A program made the position numbers and the translations under genes. DNA of 27,409 nucleotides from an uncultured Streptococcus sp. Its GTDB lineage: Bacteria; Bacillota; Bacilli; Lactobacillales; Streptococcaceae. Numbering within the stretch: position 1 is the stretch's first letter; every line of letters starts with the position of its first letter. Location of the stretch: positions 1 through 27,409 of the forward strand of contig CABREZ010000005.1 of assembly GCA_902470035.1 (NCBI GenBank), written 5' to 3'. The notes below the pieces were generated by a model. That model saw only the letters and a list, made by a program, of their open reading frames with translations. It was not told where the DNA came from and did not search any database. Below are positions 1 through 6,712 of this stretch, in pieces.

Positions 1-668
1 AAGCCAACATGGACCCTCGTCACCGTGACCGGATTGCCTTTGTGCGGATCGTATCTGGTGAATTTGAACGTGGGATGAGTGTCAACCTCCCTCGTACCGG
101 TAAGGGGGCTAAGCTATCTAATGTCACCCAGTTTATGGCGGAGAGCCGTGAAAATGTCACCAATGCCGTAGCAGGAGACATCATCGGGGTCTACGATACC
201 GGTACGTATCAGGTCGGGGATACTCTGACAGTTGGGAAAAATAAGTTTGAATTTGAACCACTGCCAACCTTTACACCTGAAATCTTCATGAAGGTATCTG
301 CCAAGAATGTCATGAAGCAAAAGTCCTTCCATAAGGGAATCGAGCAATTGGTGCAAGAAGGAGCTATTCAGCTCTATACCAACTACCAAACAGGTGAATA
401 CATGCTTGGAGCTGTTGGTCAATTGCAGTTTGAAGTCTTTAAGCACCGGATGGAAAATGAATACAATGCCGAAGTGGTCATGAGTCCAATGGGTAAAAAG
501 ACCGTTCGCTGGATCAAACCTGAAGATCTGGATGAGCGCATGTCTTCAAGCCGAAATATCTTGGCCAAAGACCGCTTTGACCAGCCTGTCTTCCTCTTTG
601 AAAACGACTTTGCCCTCCGTTGGTTTGCGGACAAGTATCCAGATGTTGAACTAGAGGAAAAGATGTAA
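1..668 (+). CDS. prfC: Peptide chain release factor 3, C-terminal part (partial)
   Basis: This is the 3' part of the gene for RF3, the translational GTPase that removes RF1 or RF2 from the ribosome after peptide release. The reading frame is open from the window edge (the first full codon is at 3), so the ATG at 9 is internal. About 221 codons are visible of a protein that is usually near 510 residues. The GTPase domain therefore lies outside the window, and what remains corresponds to domain II and the RF3-type C-terminal domain. Recognisable family stretches are 'DPRHRDRIAFVRIVSGEFERG' near the start, 'VGQLQFEVFKHRMENEYNAEV' in the middle and 'KYPDVELEEKM' at the end. A strong terminator follows about 100 bases downstream. 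The identification rests on family similarity and is secure for the visible part. Confidence 0.93.
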   Translation, partial: ANMDPRHRDRIAFVRIVSGEFERGMSVNLPRTGKGAKLSNVTQFMAESRENVTNAVAGDIIGVYDTGTYQVGDTLTVGKNKFEFEPLPTFTPEIFMKVSAKNVMKQKSFHKGIEQLVQEGAIQLYTNYQTGEYMLGAVGQLQFEVFKHRMENEYNAEVVMSPMGKKTVRWIKPEDLDERMSSSRNILAKDRFDQPVFLFENDFALRWFADKYPDVELEEKM

Positions 669-675
669 CTCAGCA

Positions 676-735
676 CCAACAATTGGAACTAAAGTCCCTA
701 ATTGTTGGACGCTAGCCACTATTATGTGGGCTAGC
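676..735. repeat. Two consecutive inverted repeats after prfC
   Basis: CCAACAATT (676-684) pairs with AATTGTTGG (700-708), and GCTAGCC (711-717) pairs with GGCTAGC (729-735). Both stems are perfect, lie side by side between the prfC stop and its terminator, and have no U-tract of their own. They could form hairpins in the prfC 3' untranslated region, perhaps limiting exonuclease decay. The function is inference. Confidence 0.45.
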
Positions 736-765
736 TAACTGTCTTTCAGATTACTTTGGGATAGT

Positions 766-797
766 TAAAAAACCAGCTCAAGTGAGCTGGTTTTGTG
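766..797 (+). terminator. Rho-independent terminator of prfC
   Basis: A perfect 12-bp inverted repeat pairs AAAACCAGCTCA (769-780) with TGAGCTGGTTTT (783-794) across a very short loop. The right arm ends in a T-run. It should end prfC transcription; the A-run on the left side means it could also work on the opposite strand. Confidence 0.8.
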
Positions 798-890
798 ATA
801 TCGACAAATTTTCTTTTTTCATAAAAACCAAGTGGTTGTTCAATAAATAAAAATAATTCTATATTTTTTGTGTTTTTAAAGCAAGGACTG

Positions 891-1026
891 AAACTTTCCG
901 CTGTGAAAAAAGTTCTAGAAACAATAGTGTTTCTAGAACTCGGGAGTTTTGAAACCTTAGGTTCAAAACTAAGTCATGGAACTTCGTAGAAGTTCGCTGA
1001 CGTCCGTTCTCACATAAGGAAAGTTT
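891..1026 (+). repeat. 136-bp structured intergenic repeat, copy 1
   Basis: The element is bounded by 9-bp inverted repeats, AAACTTTCC (891-899) and GGAAAGTTT (1018-1026). Three hairpins lie inside: 911-940 (12-13 bp stem), 946-969 (8 bp plus a short extension) and 979-995 (GAACTTC, loop GTA, GAAGTTC). A second copy of exactly the same length lies inverted at 14124-14259. It starts 13 bases beyond the thiT stop codon. Read on the minus strand, hairpin 911-940 is followed by TTTTTT, so it can serve as the thiT terminator. There is no coding capacity. It resembles streptococcal BOX-type modular repeats in style, but I cannot assign it to a named family. Confidence 0.85.
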
Positions 1027-1039
1027 ATAAGAATATTTC

Positions 1040-1615
1040 TTAATGTTCTGTAATAAGGAGTCTTCCCAAAAATTCTTGTAGGATAAAGAAGACAATCAAA
1101 CTGGCAATAGTCTCGCCTAAGAAGGAGGAGCTATTTACAATTAGAGAGTAGAGGTAGGCACTTTGGCCTGCCGGTGCGTAGCTTCCCCAGAAGATGACCC
1201 CTGCAATGTAGTGAATCAGGTAGCGTGAAAAACCACCCAGGACGACTCCGATAGTAATATAAGTGAGTGTCTGAACTCGTTTCTTATCTCTGATAGCCTT
1301 GTCAAGCGTAGGTTTGACAATTCCACTCAGTCCAATCAAGCTAAAGGCTACAAAGTACTCTAAGAAACCTTGGATTGGAGTCAACCAACCACCAGCTGCT
1401 TCCCCCGTTACGACTTGCAACAGTCCCCAGAGGAATCCGCCCATGGCACCAGCCTTAACGCCCCAGCGGAAACTGAGGAGAAAGATGGGAACCATCTTAA
1501 AAGATAGAGAAATCCAAGGACCTAAGGACATGGGTTGAGTAACCAAATCCAAAATATAAGCAATGGTCGCTAAAAGAGCAACCTCAATCATTGGTCGAAT
1601 CGTAGTTTTCGACAT
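1040..1615 (-). CDS. thiT: ECF transporter S component for thiamine (ThiT/YuaJ)
   Basis: ThiT is the membrane protein that captures thiamine and joins the shared energising module (EcfA, EcfA', EcfT) for uptake. The 191-residue protein is strongly hydrophobic with about six membrane segments. It carries family residues known from ThiT structures: W34, the EYF region near 86-88, H135 and W143 in 'HYIAGVIFWGSYAP', Y156 and N161. The start is taken as the ATG at 1615 because AGGAGG (1623-1628 on the plus strand) sits 7 bases upstream. An in-frame upstream ATG would add 16 residues and has no ribosome site. A TPP riboswitch in the leader supports the thiamine assignment independently. The ECF ATPase genes are not in this window. 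Confidence 0.93.
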   Translation of the reverse strand: MSKTTIRPMIEVALLATIAYILDLVTQPMSLGPWISLSFKMVPIFLLSFRWGVKAGAMGGFLWGLLQVVTGEAAGGWLTPIQGFLEYFVAFSLIGLSGIVKPTLDKAIRDKKRVQTLTYITIGVVLGGFSRYLIHYIAGVIFWGSYAPAGQSAYLYSLIVNSSSFLGETIASLIVFFILQEFLGRLLITEH

Positions 1616-1620
1616 AAAAA

Positions 1621-1686
1621 AACCTCCTATACCAATCGTTTTGATTGGCTCATTTGTTGCCACATCAAAACGTTGTCATAGAAGTT
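1621..1686 (-). promoter_or_regulatory. Predicted Shine-Dalgarno-sequestering hairpin of the thiT riboswitch
   Basis: On the minus strand, AACTTCTAT (plus 1678-1686) can pair with the ribosome-site segment ATAGGAGGTT (plus 1621-1630), with one bulged G and one G-U pair. Nested inside is a perfect 9-bp stem, CGTTTTGAT (1664-1672) with ATCAAAACG (1637-1645). Together they form one long hairpin that would hide the AGGAGG. A competing small stem, CCAATC/GATTGG (1643-1648 with 1632-1637), uses the same bases as the inner stem. This suggests control of translation rather than termination. The pairing is read by eye and was not folded by software. Confidence 0.5.
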
Positions 1687-1705
1687 CTCTATTTCATTCT
1701 GTTTT

Positions 1706-1820
1706 GAGACACATCCCTACGCAGGTCCTAACCTGATCAGGTGGTAAGAGTTTAGGCCAGCAACGAACACCTCTGGTATCCAAGCTAGCCAATCTCAGCA
1801 ATTGCTCCTCTTGTGACTCT
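1706..1820 (-). promoter_or_regulatory. TPP (thiamine pyrophosphate) riboswitch
   Basis: The minus strand carries both conserved halves of the thi-box. CTGAGA lies within GCTGAGATTGG near the 5' side (plus about 1790-1800). The 3' half, with CTGATCAGGTTAGG followed by GCGTAGGGA, is at plus about 1715-1739. Flanking segments CACA (plus 1812-1815) and TGTG (1710-1713) can close stem P1. It lies between the promoter and the thiT start, so TPP binding would repress the transporter gene. Exact ends are approximate. Confidence 0.93.
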
Positions 1821-1823
1821 CTC

Positions 1824-1852
1824 ATTATACTATCAAAAAAACGTTCACGCAA
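1824..1852 (-). promoter_or_regulatory. thiT promoter
   Basis: On the minus strand there is a -35 TTGCGT (plus 1847-1852), a 17-base spacer and a perfect -10 TATAAT (plus 1824-1829). The predicted transcript would start near 1817, right at the 5' edge of the TPP riboswitch. Confidence 0.8.
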
Positions 1853-1873
1853 CTTTTTAACTCGTAAAAAATA

Positions 1874-1882
1874 TGGTATAGT
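1874..1882 (+). promoter_or_regulatory. Extended -10 promoter of the PH-domain gene
   Basis: TG-G-TATAGT matches an extended -10 element, 40 bases ahead of the start codon and back-to-back with the thiT promoter. No convincing -35 box is seen. Confidence 0.55.
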
Positions 1883-1922
1883 TATTAAGATAGAAAATGC
1901 ACAAGTTGTGGAGGAAAAAATT

Positions 1923-2303
1923 ATGGGTATTTTTGCAGGTTTGATGGGCAATGCTTCTCAAAAAGACGTCGATAAGGTTGAAAAAGATTTAGGGGATATC
2001 CTGGTTCCAGGTGAGCAAGTAACTCTGGCTTTTAGTTTGATTCGTGACTTGATTGTCTTTACGGAGTACCGTCTGATTTTGGTGGACAAGCAAGGAATGA
2101 CAGGGAAGAAAACATCTTATAAATCCCTCCCCTATCGTTCCATTTCACGGTTTTCAGTAGAAACATCTGGTCATTTTGATTTGGATGCAGAATTGAAAAT
2201 TTGGGTTTCATCAGCTGTAGAACCATCAGAAACACTTCAATTTAAGAGTGATAATAGTGTTATCGAGATCCAGCAGGCCTTAGCAGCCGCTGTATTGCGT
2301 TGA
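1923..2303 (+). CDS. PH-domain (bPH/YvbH-type) protein of unknown role
   Basis: This is a small soluble protein of 126 residues. It matches the bacterial pleckstrin-homology-like family (PF08000 type): a short helical N-terminus ('GLMGNAS..DVDKVEKDLGDIL'), then a beta-rich domain with 'PGEQVTLAFSLIRDLIVFTEYRLILVDKQGMTGKK' and 'SYKSLPYRSISRFSVETSG', and a C-terminal helix. Proteins of this family are conserved but their job is not established. I start at the ATG at 1923, since GGAGG (1910-1914) lies 8 bases upstream. A GTG at 1908 is in frame but overlaps that ribosome site. The corA gene follows after 82 bases with no clear terminator between, so the two may be co-transcribed. Confidence 0.82.
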   Translation: MGIFAGLMGNASQKDVDKVEKDLGDILVPGEQVTLAFSLIRDLIVFTEYRLILVDKQGMTGKKTSYKSLPYRSISRFSVETSGHFDLDAELKIWVSSAVEPSETLQFKSDNSVIEIQQALAAAVLR

Positions 2304-2385
2304 TCAGTGAATGAGGACAGGACTCATCTAGCGATTTCGGATAATTGGGTAGGAGTACTGGTAGATAAGGTAAAGAGGAAACGAA

Positions 2386-3294
2386 ATGTTCGTTGAAAAA
2401 AAGTTAGGAGATGGTCGGAGTTGGATCAATATTGATTCTGACTTGATTGCAGAAACATCCCAGTTGTACCAAAAGTATGGTATTGATCAAGAAACCATTG
2501 AATATGCACTGGATAAAAATGAACGTGCCCACATGGATTACAACCGTGAAAATGGAACTGTGACTTTTATCTATAATGTATTGGATATGGAAAAGGAAAA
2601 GGAATATTATGAAACCATTCCAATGACTTTCATTGTCCAGGGGCCACGTCTTGTAACTATTAGTAACCGAGACAACGCCTATATTATTGCACAAATGGAA
2701 CGCTATGTTGATGCTCATGAAAGTTTATCCACCTTTAAACTCTTGTTTGCAGGCCTTGAGATGATTAGTAATGCTTATTATCCGATTATTGAGCGTCTAG
2801 ATAAGCACAAGGATGAGATTACTCGTCTCTTACGAAAAACGACAACTAGTAAGAACCTTTATGCTCTTTCTGATGTAGAAACAGGTATGGTCTATCTAGC
2901 ATCCGCTGCCAAGCAAAATCGCATGCTTCTGGAACATATCAAGGCTCACCTAATTTACCGCCAATTTGATGATGTGGAAAAAGAACAATTTGATGATGCC
3001 ATGATTGAGGCCAGACAGTTGGTATATATGACGGAGTTGAACTCTCAGGTCTTGCAGCAATTGTCTAGCTCTTACAATAACATCCTAAATAACAATTTGA
3101 ATGATAATTTGACCACCTTGACCATCTTAGAAGCTCTGTTAGCGGTCTTAGCAGTTGTCACTGGTTTCTTTGGAATGAATGTTCCATTGCCGTTTACAAA
3201 TGATCCCAATGCCTGGATTTATATTTCGGTCTCTAGCTTCGTCTTGTGGTTGATTTTATCACGAATCTTGCGCTGGATTGCCCATAAACGATAA
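2386..3294 (+). CDS. corA: CorA-family magnesium/divalent cation transporter
   Basis: The 302-residue protein has the CorA layout: a large N-terminal cytoplasmic domain, a long coiled helix (about 110-240), and two C-terminal membrane helices (about 244-262 and 275-295). The signature GMN motif is present at 263-265 in 'VTGFFGMNVPLPF', at the end of the first membrane helix where it lines the pore entrance of the pentamer. The C-terminus is basic ('RILRWIAHKR'), as usual for the cytosolic tail. The substrate is probably Mg2+, but CorA homologues also move Co2+ or Ni2+. The ribosome site GAGGAAA lies just upstream of the ATG. A terminator follows immediately, so corA ends its transcript. Confidence 0.92.
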   Translation: MFVEKKLGDGRSWINIDSDLIAETSQLYQKYGIDQETIEYALDKNERAHMDYNRENGTVTFIYNVLDMEKEKEYYETIPMTFIVQGPRLVTISNRDNAYIIAQMERYVDAHESLSTFKLLFAGLEMISNAYYPIIERLDKHKDEITRLLRKTTTSKNLYALSDVETGMVYLASAAKQNRMLLEHIKAHLIYRQFDDVEKEQFDDAMIEARQLVYMTELNSQVLQQLSSSYNNILNNNLNDNLTTLTILEALLAVLAVVTGFFGMNVPLPFTNDPNAWIYISVSSFVLWLILSRILRWIAHKR

Positions 3295-3296
3295 AA

Positions 3297-3331
3297 AAAG
3301 AGAGGTAGGGAAGAAATTCCTTACCTCTTTC
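3297..3331 (+). terminator. Terminator of corA
   Basis: AGAGGTAGGGAA (3301-3312) pairs with TTCCTTACCTCT (3317-3328), with one G-U pair and a 4-base loop, followed by a short T-rich tail. It begins right after the corA stop. Confidence 0.75.
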
Positions 3332-3830
3332 GTATCTTGGCTATTTCAGAAAATCCTTCATTTTTAACTCTGCCTCCCCTAAGAAGAAGAGGCAGTTTTG
3401 ATACAAGTGATCGACTGTACAAAATCTTCTTGGAAATAGTAGGAGTAGATTTAAAAGTACTGAGTGGATTATAAACAATTTATAATTGGATTGAATCGTT
3501 GAATCAGTTAAATGAATGAAGCATTTTAATGATACTGAAATAACCTAGATACTAGAATCATTATACATATTTTCATATTAAAAATCAAGGAAACAATCCC
3601 AAAATAAAAGGGGATTTATTGTGAGTGAAAATTTTTAGAAAGCCTATTGTAACGCTGTTTTTATGAGGTGATTCAAAGTAAAGAAGAGACTTCACAGTCT
3701 TTTATATTATCGCAAAGTTAAAAAATAAATTATACTAATTATCCAAAGGTGGAAAGAGCTTTTTTGAAAGGGGTTACGAAATAAAAACCTTTTAACCTGT
3801 TTCGTTTTACTATCTTTTAACCCTAGTCTA
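3332..3830. other. About 500 bp AT-rich region without a convincing gene
   Basis: No supported coding sequence is seen between corA and the cshA promoter. What can be seen: a terminator-like hairpin CTGCCTC/GAGGCAG (3370-3376 with 3389-3395) followed by TTTT; an AT palindrome ATTATAAA-CAA-TTTATAAT (3468-3486); a stem AATCCC/GGGATT (3595-3600 with 3611-3616); and a hairpin 3684-3703 (8-bp stem, loop TCAC) running into a T-rich stretch. The several terminator-like stems could mark the ends of short transcripts or be remnants of decayed sequence. Confidence 0.5.
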
Positions 3831-3839
3831 TGGTATACT
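3831..3839 (+). promoter_or_regulatory. cshA promoter (extended -10)
   Basis: TG-G-TATACT is an extended -10 element about 147 bases ahead of the GTG start. No -35 box at the proper distance is convincing. It predicts a leader of about 140 nucleotides. Confidence 0.6.
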
Positions 3840-3845
3840 AGATAG

Positions 3846-3986
3846 GTTGCAAAGAAAGCAGTACTTTTCTTTAGTGGAAAAGAAGCAACACGGTCTTTCA
3901 TAAAAACTGAAAGTACGTCATGACAAGAAAAGTATAAACTAAGCGCTATAGGATGGCTTCGCACCATCTTTAGAAAGAAGAATAAC
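3846..3986 (+). promoter_or_regulatory. Structured 5' leader of cshA
   Basis: The predicted leader contains a stem AAAGAAA (3851-3857) with TTTCTTT (3866-3872). A second stem, GATGG (3952-3956) with CCATC (3964-3968), ends 18 bases before the start codon. The ribosome site is poor (AGAAAGAAG at 3972-3980). A long structured leader before a weakly initiated RNA helicase gene is compatible with self-control of translation, which is inference. Confidence 0.45.
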
Positions 3987-5564
3987 GTGAAATTTAATGA
4001 ATTTAATCTTTCTGCTGATTTGTTAGCAGAAATTGAAAAAGCAGGATTTGTAGAAGCAAGTCCTATCCAAGAGCAAACTATTCCTTTGGCTCTTGAGGGA
4101 AAAGATGTTATCGGTCAAGCACAGACTGGTACAGGGAAAACTGCAGCCTTTGGCTTGCCAACTCTTGAAAAAATTCGTACAGAAGAAGCAACTATCCAAG
4201 CTTTAGTAATTGCCCCAACTCGTGAACTGGCTGTTCAAAGTCAGGAAGAACTCTTCCGCTTTGGCCGTAGTAAAGGTGTGAAAGTCCGTTCAGTATACGG
4301 TGGTTCAAGTATTGAAAAACAAATCAAGGCTCTTAAATCAGGGGCTCATATCGTAGTAGGAACACCGGGACGTTTACTTGACTTGATTAAACGCAAGGCC
4401 TTGAAATTGCAAGATATTGAAACCTTGATTTTAGATGAAGCAGATGAAATGCTGAACATGGGATTCCTTGAAGATATTGAAGATATCATCTCTCGTGTAC
4501 CGGAAAATCGTCAAACCTTGCTCTTTTCAGCGACTATGCCAGATGCTATCAAACGTATTGGTGTTCAGTTCATGAAAGAACCTGAGCATGTGAAGATTGC
4601 TGCAAAAGAATTAACAACAGAACTGGTAGACCAGTACTATATCCGCGTTAAGGAACAAGAAAAATTCGACACCATGACTCGTCTTATGGATGTTGATCAA
4701 CCTGAGTTGTCAATCGTTTTTGGTCGTACCAAACGTCGTGTGGATGAATTGACTCGTGGGCTGAAGATCCGTGGTTTCCGTGCAGAAGGGATTCATGGGG
4801 ATTTGGACCAAAACAAACGTCTTCGTGTTCTTCGCGATTTTAAAAATGGCAACCTTGATGTTCTCGTTGCAACAGACGTGGCTGCTCGTGGTTTGGATAT
4901 TTCAGGTGTGACACATGTCTACAACTACGATATCCCACAAGACCCTGAGAGTTATGTTCACCGTATTGGTCGTACAGGACGTGCAGGTAAGTCAGGTCAG
5001 TCTATTACCTTCGTTTCACCTAATGAAATGGGTTATCTCCAAATCATTGAGAACTTGACTAAGAAACGCATGAAAGGTCTCAAGCCTGCAAGTGCAGAAG
5101 AAGCCTTTCAAGCTAAGAAGCAGGTTGCACTGAAGAAAATTGAACGTGATTTTGCGAATGAGGAGGTTCGTAGCAACTTTGAGAAGTTTGGCAAGGATGC
5201 TCGTCAATTGGCCTCAGAATTCAGCCCAGAAGAATTGGCTATGTATATCCTCAGCTTAACTGTTCAAGACCCAGATAGTCTTCCAGAGGTTGAGATTGCA
5301 CGTGAAAAACCGTTACCATTTAAACCATCTGGTGGTGGCTTCGGTGCTAAAGGCAAGGGTGGTCGAGGAGGCCGTCGTGGGGATGACCGCCGAGATCGTG
5401 ATCGCCGTGGTGGCAATGGTCGTCGTGATGACTATCGTAAAGGTGGACGTTCAAAGGACCGTTTTGATAAAGAGAAGCGTTACCGTAAGGATAATAAAAA
5501 ACCACGCAATACTTCAAGCGAGAAGAAAACAGGCTTTGTGATTCGTAACAAAGGAGATAAATAA
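3987..5564 (+). CDS. cshA: DEAD-box ATP-dependent RNA helicase CshA
   Basis: CshA unwinds RNA and works in mRNA decay, ribosome assembly and cold adaptation. All DEAD-box motifs are present in order: Q-motif 'PIQEQTIP' (26-33), motif I AQTGTGKT (45-52), Ia PTRELA (77-82), Ib TPGRLLD (126-132), motif II DEAD (150-153), motif III SAT (181-183), motif V 'VATDVAARGLDI' (294-305) and motif VI 'HRIGRTGRAG' (325-334). Residues after about 440 form a Gly/Arg/Asp-rich basic tail ('GGRGGRRGDDRRDRDRRGG'), typical of CshA-type helicases that bind RNA or the degradosome. The start is a GTG at 3987, giving MKFNEFNLS as in related streptococci. The gene stands alone between its own promoter and a strong terminator. 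Confidence 0.95.
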   Translation: MKFNEFNLSADLLAEIEKAGFVEASPIQEQTIPLALEGKDVIGQAQTGTGKTAAFGLPTLEKIRTEEATIQALVIAPTRELAVQSQEELFRFGRSKGVKVRSVYGGSSIEKQIKALKSGAHIVVGTPGRLLDLIKRKALKLQDIETLILDEADEMLNMGFLEDIEDIISRVPENRQTLLFSATMPDAIKRIGVQFMKEPEHVKIAAKELTTELVDQYYIRVKEQEKFDTMTRLMDVDQPELSIVFGRTKRRVDELTRGLKIRGFRAEGIHGDLDQNKRLRVLRDFKNGNLDVLVATDVAARGLDISGVTHVYNYDIPQDPESYVHRIGRTGRAGKSGQSITFVSPNEMGYLQIIENLTKKRMKGLKPASAEEAFQAKKQVALKKIERDFANEEVRSNFEKFGKDARQLASEFSPEELAMYILSLTVQDPDSLPEVEIAREKPLPFKPSGGGFGAKGKGGRGGRRGDDRRDRDRRGGNGRRDDYRKGGRSKDRFDKEKRYRKDNKKPRNTSSEKKTGFVIRNKGDK

Positions 5565-5565
5565 A

Positions 5566-5605
5566 AAATACAAGGGTAAACACATGTTTACCCTTGTATA
5601 TTTAT
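5566..5605. terminator. Strong terminator of cshA (symmetric)
   Basis: A perfect 15-bp stem pairs ATACAAGGGTAAACA (5568-5582) with TGTTTACCCTTGTAT (5585-5599). It starts right after the cshA stop and has an A-run on its left side and an AT-rich tail on its right. It could act in both directions. Confidence 0.85.
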
Positions 5606-5648
5606 AAGGAGACCGAAATTCGTAAACAAAACGTTTGCTATCACTCTG

Positions 5649-5662
5649 TGGTAGCGCTAACA
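5649..5662. promoter_or_regulatory. Putative CcpA site (cre) upstream of lacR
   Basis: TGGTAGCGCTAACA fits the cre consensus TGWNANCGNTNWCA with one mismatch (third position). It is about 185 bp upstream of the lacR -35 box, in an otherwise gene-free, AT-rich interval. This suggests carbon-catabolite control, though the distance is long for simple repression. Confidence 0.55.
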
Positions 5663-5748
5663 ATTCTGTTAACATATTAAGAATACAACTTTTTATGAGC
5701 CTTGTCAACAGATTTGCTAAAAAAAATTTACTTTTTTTTAAAAACATG

Positions 5749-5845
5749 AACAAAAAGTTTAATTTATCTACAAAAATAATCAACAAAATAAGTGGTTAAT
5801 ATAGAAAAAAATGGACAAAATGTTTGTTTCTTATTGAAAATGTTC
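5749..5845. promoter_or_regulatory. Candidate LacR operator cluster upstream of lacR
   Basis: AACAAAA-type motifs recur at 5749, 5770, 5783 and 5814. AAAATGTT occurs twice, at 5817-5824 and 5837-5844, exactly 20 bp apart, with the second copy overlapping the -35 box. Similar AACAAAAAA repeats stand upstream of the PTS promoter. DeoR-family regulators often bind spaced repeats of this kind. Assignment to LacR is inference. Confidence 0.4.
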
Positions 5846-5861
5846 ACTATTATAGTATAAT
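5834..5861 (+). promoter_or_regulatory. lacR promoter
   Basis: -35 TTGAAA (5834-5839), 16-base spacer, perfect -10 TATAAT (5856-5861), 30 bases ahead of the lacR ATG. Confidence 0.75.
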
Positions 5862-5891
5862 GAAAGCAGAAATAGGAAAGTAGGACGTCAT

Positions 5892-6638
5892 ATGAAAGAG
5901 AGTAGACATGTAGCAATCTTACAAGAGTTGGATAAAAATGAAGTGGTCTCTGTTAAGGATCTAAGCGATCTCCTGGGTGTGACCGATATGACAATTCGCC
6001 GGGATTTGATGGACTTAGAAGAACAAGGCTTGTTGGTACGTGTACATGGAGGGGCCCATCGAAAAATCAAGGATAGTCTAACAGAAGTCTCCCATACAGA
6101 AAAGAACATGTTGAACGTGGAAGAGAAAAGGGAGATTGCTCAAAAATGTGCGGCTTTGATAGATGAAGGTGATACAATTTTTATTGGCGCAGGGACCACT
6201 ACAGATTTTATTGGCGATTATCTTGATGGGAAACATGTCAGTATTGTCACCAATTCCTTGCCTATTTTTGAAAAATTAAAAGATCAACCCAATTATGACA
6301 TCATTTTAGTTGGGGGACGCTATAGGGTCAAGACACAGACCTTTGTAGGACAGTTTGCAAATAAGCTCTTAAAGGAAATAAAAGTTTCGAAGGCCTTTAT
6401 TGGGGTTAATGGGATCGACGGCCATACAGCCATGACCGCAAACGAAGAAGAAGGAAATGGCAATAAAATTATTCTTAACAATGCCATTGAAAAGTATGTA
6501 GTAGCAGATAACAGTAAGTTTGATAGCTATTCTTTCTATGCTTTTTACCGTCTAGATGATTTAGATGCGGTGATTACAGATTATTCTATCTCTAAAAAGG
6601 TGCGCGAAAAATACAATTCTTATACAAAAATTTTGTAA
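5892..6638 (+). CDS. lacR: DeoR-family transcriptional regulator of the galactose/tagatose operon (LacR-like)
   Basis: The 248-residue protein has an N-terminal winged helix-turn-helix with the DeoR signature ('VSVKDLSDLLGVTDMTIRRD', about 19-38, then 'LMDLEEQGLLVRVHGGAH'). A C-terminal sugar-phosphate sensing domain follows, including 'FIGAGTTTDFIGDYL' and 'VTNSLPIFEKL'. LacR proteins of lactic streptococci and staphylococci repress lac genes and are released by tagatose-6-phosphate. Here the gene sits directly before PTS and lacABCD genes on the same strand but has its own promoter and terminator. The ribosome site AGTAGGA is 6 bases before the ATG. Its own upstream region holds repeated candidate operators, so autoregulation is plausible. 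The effector in this organism is not shown by sequence. Confidence 0.88.
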   Translation: MKESRHVAILQELDKNEVVSVKDLSDLLGVTDMTIRRDLMDLEEQGLLVRVHGGAHRKIKDSLTEVSHTEKNMLNVEEKREIAQKCAALIDEGDTIFIGAGTTTDFIGDYLDGKHVSIVTNSLPIFEKLKDQPNYDIILVGGRYRVKTQTFVGQFANKLLKEIKVSKAFIGVNGIDGHTAMTANEEEGNGNKIILNNAIEKYVVADNSKFDSYSFYAFYRLDDLDAVITDYSISKKVREKYNSYTKIL

Positions 6639-6660
6639 AGATGCCTAAAGAAAGAGCTAA

Positions 6661-6693
6661 ACGGCCAGGATCAAGCAGATTCTGGCCTTTTTT
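6661..6693 (+). terminator. Terminator of lacR
   Basis: GGCCAG (6663-6668) pairs with CTGGCC (6682-6687), with an inner GATC/GATT partial stem, followed by TTTTTT. It separates lacR from the PTS operon. Confidence 0.82.
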
Positions 6694-6712
6694 CATATCC
6701 TTTAATGGGTGA

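Noticed and set aside
891..1026. Repeat as an insertion sequence or CRISPR
   Set aside because: There is no transposase, no tandem repeat-spacer array and no cas genes; only two dispersed copies with hairpin structure are present.
1908..1922. GTG start for the PH-domain gene
   Set aside because: The GTG overlaps the GGAGG that serves the ATG at 1923.
3707..3967. 86-codon minus-strand open frame in the cshA leader region
   Set aside because: It has AT-rich random composition, overlaps the cshA promoter and leader, and shows no recognisable domain.
5290..5583. Open frames on both strands over the 3' end of cshA (Val/Arg-rich and His/Asp-rich)
   Set aside because: They are shadows of the Gly/Arg/Asp-rich cshA tail with low-complexity content and no ribosome sites.
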